A stretch of 64,000 nt of DNA from CAWBUW01 sp963792075 (GTDB lineage: Bacteria > Chloroflexota > Anaerolineae > Anaerolineales > UBA4823). Below, one piece after another: positions 58,034 through 64,000 of this stretch. Position 1 is the stretch's first letter. Each line of letters begins with the position of its first letter. A program made the translations under genes and the position numbers. The stretch is taken from assembly GCA_963792075.1 (NCBI GenBank), contig CAWBUW010000001.1, forward strand, positions 124,001 to 188,000, read 5' to 3'. The notes below the pieces were generated by a model, which did no database searches, was not told the DNA's origin, and was given only the letters and a program-made list of their open reading frames with translations.

Positions 58034-58792
58034 TCACTCGGCGGGCGAGACGTGCCCCGCTTTGAGCTTGTTCCAGGCCTCGTCATCCACCAGGGTGACG
58101 ACTCGGAAGCTCTCGGCGTAAGGCATTTCCTTGCCCTTGGCGGCTGAGGCGGCCCACTCCTTGATCATCGGCTCCGGGTCCCAGTCTTTCATCTGGCTCT
58201 TATGGGCGCGCAGCGCCTGGATCTTGAGCTCGATCGTGTCGGCGATGTTGACGAAGAGGCTGCCGCTGTCCCCGGCGGTGGCGTAAACTTTGCGCACTTT
58301 GTGCGCCTGCAGGCCCTCCTCCGCCAGCTCCTCGAAGAGGTTGGGCTGCCCGGCGGCAGGGAAGGTGGCGTCCACGGCGACCAGGGCGCTGGCGCGGTGG
58401 TCCGGGTGGTTGATGTAATCCTCTCCCGACCAGACGACGGTCGGGTCGCCGCAGACGACCACCTCCGGGCGGAAGCGGCGGATCTCGCGGACGACTTTCT
58501 TGCGCAAGCCAAGCGTGGCTTCCAGCAGCCCATCGGGCTCGCGCAGGAAGACCACCTCGGACGCGCCCGCAATGGCCGCGGCTTCACGGCTCTCTGCTTC
58601 GCGGATCTCGGTGGCGCGGGCGCGCGTCATGCCCGGATCGGCGATGCCCACGTCCCCGCTGGTGAGCAGGAGGTAGCCGATGCGCGCTCCGGCCTGTGCC
58701 CAGCGGGCCAGGGTGCCGGCGCAGACAAATTCGATGTCATCCGGGTGGGCGAAGATCGCCAGGGCGGACTCAGGAACGTAGAAACTGGACAT
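58034..58792 (-). CDS. PIG-L family deacetylase
   Basis: This zinc-dependent N-acetyl-sugar deacetylase-type protein has about 252 residues. IFAHPDDIEFVCAGTLARW holds the first metal ligands (His-Pro-Asp-Asp) and the downstream INHPDHRASALVAVDATF the third histidine. PIG-L members deacetylate GlcNAc-inositol, bacillithiol/mycothiol precursors or lipid-linked sugars; which applies here is unknown. ATG 58792 is chosen; the open frame upstream runs through a repeat and is not protein-like. The ribosome-binding site AAAGGAAG comes from the repeat itself. Confidence 0.87.
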   Translation of the reverse strand: MSSFYVPESALAIFAHPDDIEFVCAGTLARWAQAGARIGYLLLTSGDVGIADPGMTRARATEIREAESREAAAIAGASEVVFLREPDGLLEATLGLRKKVVREIRRFRPEVVVCGDPTVVWSGEDYINHPDHRASALVAVDATFPAAGQPNLFEELAEEGLQAHKVRKVYATAGDSGSLFVNIADTIELKIQALRAHKSQMKDWDPEPMIKEWAASAAKGKEMPYAESFRVVTLVDDEAWNKLKAGHVSPAE

Positions 58793-58824
58793 ATTAATTT
58801 TCTTCCTTTGTTTCTTTTTGGACA
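58793..58824. repeat. 32-base direct repeat of the right arm of the 57,911-58,019 element
   Basis: The 32 bases starting ATTAATTTTCTTCCTTTG are identical to 57,988-58,019. The two copies flank the PIG-L gene in direct orientation, and this copy supplies its ribosome-binding site. Confidence 0.92.
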
Positions 58825-58835
58825 ACCCCTCAATG

Positions 58836-59699
58836 TTAACGTATTTTGGCGCGGATGCGTGCGGCTTCGGCCTGTAAATCGCCTTCACGGTTGAGGACTG
58901 CGCTGGCCATCCCGCCGAACTCGTTGGCCAGCAGGCCGATCTCATCCTGGCGGAGGGTCAGGTCGCCCAACGGCTCGGGTTGGAACTTGCCCGCTTCCAG
59001 GCTGCGCGTGGCTTGCAGCAGCCGGTCCAGGGGGACGTTGATCTGGAAATGGATGATCAGCACGGCGATGGCTACAATCGCCAGGTAAACCGGCAGCACG
59101 ATAAGGATGGAGAGATAGCCCGTGGTACTGAACCAGTCCACCGCCTCCTGAATGCCACTGAGCTCGTCGTTGCGCTGGGCGTTCAGGGTGTTGATGTGAA
59201 TGTACATGCTGTCCAACGTGGTATTGGTTTCCGGGTCGACCTGGTTAACGGTGTCGTAGTCTCCGGCCTCCGCCGCGGCTGCGATCCGCTCGAGCTGGCC
59301 GGTATACTGCTGCCGCTGGGCTTCTAAATCGTCCAACGCGGCCAGGATGGGAGCCGCGTCTCCTTCGACTGCGTTAGCCTGGGTTTCGGCTTTGATGCTG
59401 GCAATCTCGTCCCGCAGTTGCAGGCCGTAGGCGGTGAAATCGCCCTGCGCGCCGGGGCCCTCGTCGGCCAGGAAGACGTTGTGCGCCAGCTCCATCTTGA
59501 CCAGCAGGTCCTGCAGGCGGTAAGTCTGCCGGGCGCTCTCGTAGGTCTGGCGGGCAGCGGAGTTGTACCCGATCACCTTGCCGGACATCCACAGGAAATT
59601 GCCCAGGATCAGCGCCGCGCAGAGGAACAGCACCGAGAAGATGGTGAACAGCCTGCCTTGCAGGTCCATTCGATAGAACCAGGGGAAAATTTTGTGCAT
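58836..59699 (-). CDS. HAMP-domain membrane protein without an output domain
   Basis: This 287-residue protein has an N-terminal helix (about 17-38), an extracytoplasmic alpha-helical sensor region (about 40-185), a second helix (YLSILIVLPVYLAIVAIAVLIIHF) and a C-terminal HAMP-like segment (VPLDRLLQATRSLEAGKF, RQDEIGLLANEFGGMA). It ends shortly after HAMP, so no kinase, cyclase or methyl-accepting domain is present. It is the last gene of the glmS-cyclase-HAMP-HAMP operon, 12 bases after its neighbour. It may pair with the cyclase. Confidence 0.75.
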   Translation of the reverse strand: MHKIFPWFYRMDLQGRLFTIFSVLFLCAALILGNFLWMSGKVIGYNSAARQTYESARQTYRLQDLLVKMELAHNVFLADEGPGAQGDFTAYGLQLRDEIASIKAETQANAVEGDAAPILAALDDLEAQRQQYTGQLERIAAAAEAGDYDTVNQVDPETNTTLDSMYIHINTLNAQRNDELSGIQEAVDWFSTTGYLSILIVLPVYLAIVAIAVLIIHFQINVPLDRLLQATRSLEAGKFQPEPLGDLTLRQDEIGLLANEFGGMASAVLNREGDLQAEAARIRAKIR

Positions 59700-59711
59700 G
59701 GCGGCGCTCCT

Positions 59712-60644
59712 TTATTGGCTGGCCGGGGGAGTGGGCGGCTGGGGCCGGAACAGCCTCAGGCGTTTGCGGCGTGACGTGTACAACTGCTGGCGCAGGCTCT
59801 CGTTTTCTTGCTTCAAGCCGGCAGTGCTGCGCTGGTGGGATTGCGCCAACCCGTCCAGCGCTTTCGCCAGCGCGCCGGTCATGTCGCCGCGCCGGTCCAG
59901 GTTCTGTAGCAGTTCTTTGCGGTATTGGTCGCCGCCAATGCTCATCACGGTGTTGGTCAGGGCGAGCAGAGGCTGTGTGAGGCTGCTGATCAGGTGGTAG
60001 CCCCACAGCGCCAGGAGCAGCAGCGCCACCAGGCTGAGGCTGACGCCCCATACGGCCAGGGTCACGTCTGAGGGCAGCGCCTGGATGGCATCCGCCCGGC
60101 CTTTTTCCAGAGTGATGACCAGGTCCGCCAGGCTTTGTGCCAGCGCCTCCGCGCCCGCGCGCAGGTCCGGGAACTGCGCGTAGGCGGCATCGGCTTCTCC
60201 CTGGTCGTACAGGGCTTTCCATGCCTCGAGCGCCTGGCGGTGGTTGGCCAGCTTCTGCTCGAAATCCTGGCGGGCTGCGAATGACTGCGGGGAGAAATCG
60301 GCGCTTTCCGCCGAGAAATCTTCTTCGCTGCCTAACTGGACGAGGGATTCCTGGATGCTGTCGTAGCTGGCTGTGATCTCCCCGTACAGCTCGCCGATGT
60401 CCTGCTCTTGTTCGACGTAAAACTGCAGGTTCACTTCGTCGATCTGCGCCTGGCCGAGGTCATAGCCAATATCATCCTGGAAATAGCGCAGGGCGTTGAC
60501 GTGGGAGGTGATGGTGGTGAAGGCATTGAAGTTGAAGAAAGCCGCCGCTGCCGCAAAAGCGATCACGCCGGCCATGAGCAGAAAGACCAGGCCAAAGGCG
60601 CCCAGGGAGCGCAGGCCGCTGATAAGATCGGTGAGTCGTTTCAT
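59712..60644 (-). CDS. Second HAMP-like membrane protein
   Basis: This protein of about 310 residues has the same layout as its downstream neighbour: helix (LGAFGLVFLLMAGVIAFAAAA), helical sensor region (about 40-200), helix (VSLSLVALLLLALWGYHLI), HAMP-like QPLLALTNTVMSIGGDQY, then a short coiled coil and a basic proline-rich tail. No enzymatic domain is seen. ATG 60644 is chosen with AGGAGCAG before it; the upstream open frame lies inside the cyclase gene. It starts 17 bases after the cyclase stop. Confidence 0.72.
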   Translation of the reverse strand: MKRLTDLISGLRSLGAFGLVFLLMAGVIAFAAAAAFFNFNAFTTITSHVNALRYFQDDIGYDLGQAQIDEVNLQFYVEQEQDIGELYGEITASYDSIQESLVQLGSEEDFSAESADFSPQSFAARQDFEQKLANHRQALEAWKALYDQGEADAAYAQFPDLRAGAEALAQSLADLVITLEKGRADAIQALPSDVTLAVWGVSLSLVALLLLALWGYHLISSLTQPLLALTNTVMSIGGDQYRKELLQNLDRRGDMTGALAKALDGLAQSHQRSTAGLKQENESLRQQLYTSRRKRLRLFRPQPPTPPASQ

Positions 60645-60661
60645 TTTTTTCTGCTCCTGTT

Positions 60662-62359
60662 TTACTTGGAGTCCATCACGATGACGCCGTTCCAGTTGGC
60701 CGGCAGCGGGCGGCCGAGCCACTCTTTGCAGCGTTCCAGGTAGTATTTGGCGGTCTTGTCGTTGGGATCCACCGCAAGCACCGCGTTGAAGGCGGTCTGC
60801 GCCTCCTCCAGCTTCCCGGCCGTGTAAGCCTGGATGCCGCGGTCGAAATCGGCCTGGGTCTTCACGCGCAGGTTGACCACCTCAGCGGGCAGGCCCTGGT
60901 AGATTTCGTACAGCCCCAGCGGCGTTTCCCGGCCCTTGACCACGGCCCTCCCCAGGTAGCGCATTTCGTAAGCCGTGGGGTTGGGCAGCGAGCGCAGCGT
61001 ATCTTCGCTGGCGATGATGTTGGTGCCGTAGAACTTGTTCAGGCCCTCCAGGCGGGAGGTCAGGTTGACGTCGTCCGAGAAGGCGTCGCCTTGCATGCGC
61101 ATCTCTTCCCCGATCATGCCGACCATCATCGGGCCGGTGTGGATGCCGATTCCGACCGAGACACCCGGCAGGCCGCGGCTGGCGAGCATGGCGTTGAACT
61201 CTTTGACTTTCTGCTGCTTTTCGATGGCTGCCTGGACGGCATCTTCGACCCCATAGGGGAAGATGGCCATCATGCCGTCGCCCAGGAACTTGACGATGAA
61301 CCCGTCGTGCTTTTCGATCATCGGGCTGACCAGCTTGAGATATTCGTTGACGAAGTCGAAGTTTTCCTGGGCGCTCATCTTCTCGGAGAGCGTGGAGAAG
61401 CCGCGGATGTCCGAGAACATGACCGCCATCTCGGCCGCGACGTTGTCCCCCAGGTTGACCTGGGTGATATCCTGCTTCTCCAGGAATTCCAGGTACTGCG
61501 TGGGGACGAAGCGGGACGCCGCGCGGAGGTAGCGCGCTTTGAGCTGGTTGGACTCGGTGATAGAGGTTGCCATGGCGCTGACGGCGCGGGCGAGCTGGCC
61601 CAGCTCGTCCTGGCGCGACAGGTACGGGGCAAGCATGGCCGCTTTGAAGGTGTTGTTTTCGAAGGCGGTGATGGCGTTGGTCAGCGCCAGCAGCGGTTGT
61701 GCGATCTGGTTGGTGGCATACACCGCCGCTACCAGCAGCACGGCCAGCAGCAGGATGGCGCTCAGGCCCAGGTTGGTGTTGGACTGCACCGCACCGTCGA
61801 TGCTGTTGATCACCTGCTCCTGGTAGATACTTTCGTCGTTCTGCTGGGCTTTAAGCTGCGTTTCCACCAGGTCTGCTGCCGGGGCGACCACCGCCAGGTC
61901 TTGCTCGACTGCCGCCGCGTTTTGCTCTAAGGCGAGGTCCGCCGCCTTTTGCTGCTCGGCTGCCAGCGCGGCGTGGCTCTCTTGAAGCTGCGCCGCCAGC
62001 CTGGCCTGGGCGATGGCATCTTCATCCTGGGCGGCAATATCTTCCGCATAGACGCCCGCCGAAAGGCCGGTGAGGAATTCCGAGAAGCCGATCCAGGCCT
62101 GGCGCAGGCTGCCGGTATGGGCCGGGTTCGCCGGGTCGAGCAGCAGGTCCTTCACCGCCAACTGCCCTTTCAGCAAGGCCTCCCTGGCCGCGGCGTTCTC
62201 GGCCAGCAAGTTGGAGCTGCCGCGCAGATCGGCCAACTGCTCCTGAAAGCCCACGGCGCTGGTGAGGATGGCGATGGCGTTGCTGGCGGCCAGCAGAGCG
62301 AACAGTGCGAACAGGATCATCAATTTCGTTTGGACGTTCCGGTTGCGGAACCAATTCAT
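60662..62359 (-). CDS. Membrane class III adenylate/guanylate cyclase with HAMP
   Basis: This 565-residue protein has helix, extracytoplasmic sensor (about 33-200), helix, HAMP (QPLLALTNAITAFENNTF) and a class III cyclase domain (about 300-480). Metal aspartates lie in MFSDIRGFSTLSEKM and KFLGDGMMAIFP; GDAFSDDVNLTSRLEG holds the purine/transition-state residues. A TPR-like unit follows (TQADFDRGIQAYTAGKLEEA and DPNDKTAKYYLERCKEW). It would make cAMP or cGMP in response to an external signal. It begins 24 bases after the glmS stop. Confidence 0.9.
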   Translation of the reverse strand: MNWFRNRNVQTKLMILFALFALLAASNAIAILTSAVGFQEQLADLRGSSNLLAENAAAREALLKGQLAVKDLLLDPANPAHTGSLRQAWIGFSEFLTGLSAGVYAEDIAAQDEDAIAQARLAAQLQESHAALAAEQQKAADLALEQNAAAVEQDLAVVAPAADLVETQLKAQQNDESIYQEQVINSIDGAVQSNTNLGLSAILLLAVLLVAAVYATNQIAQPLLALTNAITAFENNTFKAAMLAPYLSRQDELGQLARAVSAMATSITESNQLKARYLRAASRFVPTQYLEFLEKQDITQVNLGDNVAAEMAVMFSDIRGFSTLSEKMSAQENFDFVNEYLKLVSPMIEKHDGFIVKFLGDGMMAIFPYGVEDAVQAAIEKQQKVKEFNAMLASRGLPGVSVGIGIHTGPMMVGMIGEEMRMQGDAFSDDVNLTSRLEGLNKFYGTNIIASEDTLRSLPNPTAYEMRYLGRAVVKGRETPLGLYEIYQGLPAEVVNLRVKTQADFDRGIQAYTAGKLEEAQTAFNAVLAVDPNDKTAKYYLERCKEWLGRPLPANWNGVIVMDSK

Positions 62360-62383
62360 AGGCGTATCTCCAGGAGGATGGAA

Positions 62384-64000
62384 TTAATCCACGGTCAGCG
62401 TCTTGCTCAAATTCCTCGGAAAATCGGGGTCGAAGCCGCGCAGCACGCTCATGTGGTAGGAGAGCAGTTGCAGGGGCAGCACGGCCAGCAGGGGTGCGAT
62501 TTCGGGCGTGGAATCCGGGAGCACGATCACGTCGCTGGCGTTGTCGTGCAGGCGCTGGTCCTCCTGGCCGATGGCAATGGCGCGCGCCCCGCGGCAGGTG
62601 ACTTCGTTCAACCCGCTGACGATGAGCGGCACATCTTGCGGCCCGGCCGCGAACAGGATCGGGAAGCCTTTGCTGACCGCCGAGAGCGGGCCGTGCTTGA
62701 ATTCGGTCGAGAGCATGCCTTCGCAGTGGGCGTAGGTGATTTCCTTGAGCTTCAGCGCGCCTTCCAGGGCGATGGGATAGGTCCCGCCGTAGCCCAGGCA
62801 GTACAGGTCGTTCCAGGAGTTGATTTCCGCGGCGATGGCCTCCACCTGCGCCGCGACCATTTCCAGGGTTTTGTCCATCAGGGCCGGGATCTGCTCCAGC
62901 TCTTTCGTGTCGCGCCCGGCCAGGCGGTAGGCCAGGTACAAGAAAGTGACCACCTGGTTGGTGAAGGTCTTGGTGGCCGGGACGCTGATCTCGTATCCGC
63001 AGCAGAGCGGCAGGGAGCAGACGGTGGCCCGGGTCAGCGTGGAGCCGATGACGTTGGCCAGGCCGTAGGCGGCCATCCCTTTGGCTTCGGCGACTTCGAG
63101 GGCGTTGAGCACGTCCTTGGTCTCGCCGCTCTGGCTGACGAACAGACCAACGTCCTGCGCATTGACCGCCGGCGCATATTGCGGCGTGAACTGCGGCGCC
63201 AGCACCGGGATGACCGTCCGCTGGGCGATCTGCGCAAAATAAACGGCGCCCGCCAGGCAGGCGTGGTAGCTGGTCCCGCAGCCGATAAAGTACAGGTTGC
63301 GGGCATTTTTCATCTTCTCGATAACGGCAGCCACGTCCGGCGAGCCGGCCAGCATGTGCAGGACTTCGCGCGCCACCTGCGCCTGCTCGTGGATTTCCTT
63401 GAGCATGAAGTGGGCATAGCCGCCTTTTTGCACCGCTTCCATCGTCTCGGTGACGATTTCGGGCTCGCGGGCGATGAGAGAACCATCCTTGACGGAGTGC
63501 AGCTCGACTTTATCGGCCGAGAGGGTGATGATCTCGCCATCCTGCAGGCGCACGATCTTGCGCGTCAGCGGCAGGATGGAGGGCAGGTCGGAAGAAACGC
63601 AGGTAAAGTCCTCGCCGATCCCGACCACCAGGCCGGAGCCTTTCTTGAAGGCGTAGAGTTTGTCGTCGTTGATGCGGCCAATCACAAAGGAATAGTCGCC
63701 CTGCAGGTCGCCATATGCGCGCCGGATGGCTTCGATAAAGTCAAACCCCCGGTTGAGGTAGCGCTCCACGGCATGGACGCAGGATTCGCCATCGTTCATC
63801 GAGCGCACGGTCATGCCCTCGGCCATGAACTGCTGGCGGAGCTCGACGTTGTTGACCACGTTGCCGTTGTGCGCGCCGACCAGGTCGCCGTCCGAGTCAA
63901 GGTGCGGCTGGGAGTTGACCTGCGAAGGCTCGCCGAAGGTGGCCCAGCGTAGCTGGGTGATGCCGCGCGAACCGGTCATTTCGGCAAAGTTGTATTTCGC
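62384..64000 (-). CDS. glmS: GlmS-like glutamine--fructose-6-phosphate aminotransferase (N-terminus cut)
   Basis: This enzyme makes glucosamine-6-phosphate, the source of UDP-GlcNAc for peptidoglycan. The reading frame continues to the right edge; 538 codons are visible. The glutaminase domain retains RWATFGEPSQVNSQPH and AHNGNVVNN, but the usual HTRWATHG is QLRWATFG. Two SIS domains follow: FIGCGTSYHACLAG, LFVSQSGETKDVLNAL, PIALEGALKLKEI, EFKHGPLSAV, and the C-terminal PRNLSKTLTVD with the catalytic lysine. The altered histidine leaves a small doubt as to glutamine use. Confidence 0.88.
   Translation of the reverse strand, partial: AKYNFAEMTGSRGITQLRWATFGEPSQVNSQPHLDSDGDLVGAHNGNVVNNVELRQQFMAEGMTVRSMNDGESCVHAVERYLNRGFDFIEAIRRAYGDLQGDYSFVIGRINDDKLYAFKKGSGLVVGIGEDFTCVSSDLPSILPLTRKIVRLQDGEIITLSADKVELHSVKDGSLIAREPEIVTETMEAVQKGGYAHFMLKEIHEQAQVAREVLHMLAGSPDVAAVIEKMKNARNLYFIGCGTSYHACLAGAVYFAQIAQRTVIPVLAPQFTPQYAPAVNAQDVGLFVSQSGETKDVLNALEVAEAKGMAAYGLANVIGSTLTRATVCSLPLCCGYEISVPATKTFTNQVVTFLYLAYRLAGRDTKELEQIPALMDKTLEMVAAQVEAIAAEINSWNDLYCLGYGGTYPIALEGALKLKEITYAHCEGMLSTEFKHGPLSAVSKGFPILFAAGPQDVPLIVSGLNEVTCRGARAIAIGQEDQRLHDNASDVIVLPDSTPEIAPLLAVLPLQLLSYHMSVLRGFDPDFPRNLSKTLTVD

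Noticed and set aside
58793..58945. N-terminal extension of the PIG-L protein through the 32-bp repeat
   Set aside because: The extension reads lysine-rich repeat sequence; AAAGGAAG before ATG 58792 marks the better start.
61949..63952. Very long open frame (667 codons) on the plus strand opposite glmS and the cyclase
   Set aside because: It lies wholly antisense to two genes with clear motifs; its product is low-complexity and has no domain. High G+C makes such antisense frames common.

Overview
The window most likely comes from a member of the Chloroflexota, probably class Anaerolineae. This is inferred from gene content and style: a complete peptidoglycan/divisome cluster ending in ftsA-ftsZ, a coenzyme-B12-dependent ribonucleotide reductase next to nrdR, large secreted proteases and glycosidases with repeated 'FLPL' style motifs, and moderately high G+C. 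No rRNA or tRNA gene and no CRISPR array was seen, so the placement cannot be confirmed from the window alone.

Layout. 1-13,492 (+): a tightly packed dcw cluster, murF (cut by the left edge)-mraY-murD-ftsW-murG-cvpA-like-murC-small ORF-murB-ddl-ftsQ-ftsA-ftsZ, mostly with 4-base overlaps. It builds lipid II and the division ring. 13,493-14,206: a non-coding stretch with two palindromic repeats, a structured RNA candidate with a strong terminator, and a promoter plus folded leader for nrdR. 14,207-17,402 (+): nrdR and nrdJ, giving dNTP supply and its repressor. 17,509-24,291 (+): a secreted glycoside hydrolase, a membrane glycosyltransferase and a large secreted subtilisin; the last two are each broken by one frameshift.

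24,301-38,159: an exopolysaccharide/O-antigen locus on both strands. It has two lipid-carrier initiating transferases (WecA-like and WbaP-like), a Wzz-like chain-length protein, two O-antigen ligase/polymerase-like proteins, five further glycosyltransferases, a WcaF-like acetyltransferase and a Wzx-like flippase. 38,283-40,394: a secreted zinc metallopeptidase with an immune-inhibitor-A-like tail. 40,463-45,301: a YtxH-like protein, then panB-panE-panC-coaX (pantothenate synthesis and the first CoA step) and a TsaC-like gene. 45,521-50,109 (-): an M24 peptidase, tsaD (frameshifted) and a membrane histidine kinase; TsaC and TsaD both serve the t6A tRNA modification. 50,242-53,953 (-): selA, a small membrane protein and dnaK. 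54,667-56,016 (+): dnaA with a long structured leader. 56,087-64,000: an AI-2E family transporter, a Nudix hydrolase, a PIG-L deacetylase, and a minus-strand operon of glmS (cut by the right edge), a class III nucleotide cyclase and two HAMP-only membrane proteins.

The most unusual thing is a family of at least 15 near-perfect palindromes, mostly 36-50 bp and two extending to about 110 bp. They lie in intergenic gaps of every orientation (co-directional, convergent and divergent). They share a design: a G/T-rich outer 5' arm, a GC-rich inner arm and a 3-6 base loop. Some also share flanks. Most lack a T-run, so they do not look like ordinary terminators. A second pattern is promoters whose -10 box lies 7-10 bases before a start codon, implying leaderless mRNAs. 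Three genes have single-base frameshifts, two of them in homopolymer runs, which may be assembly errors.
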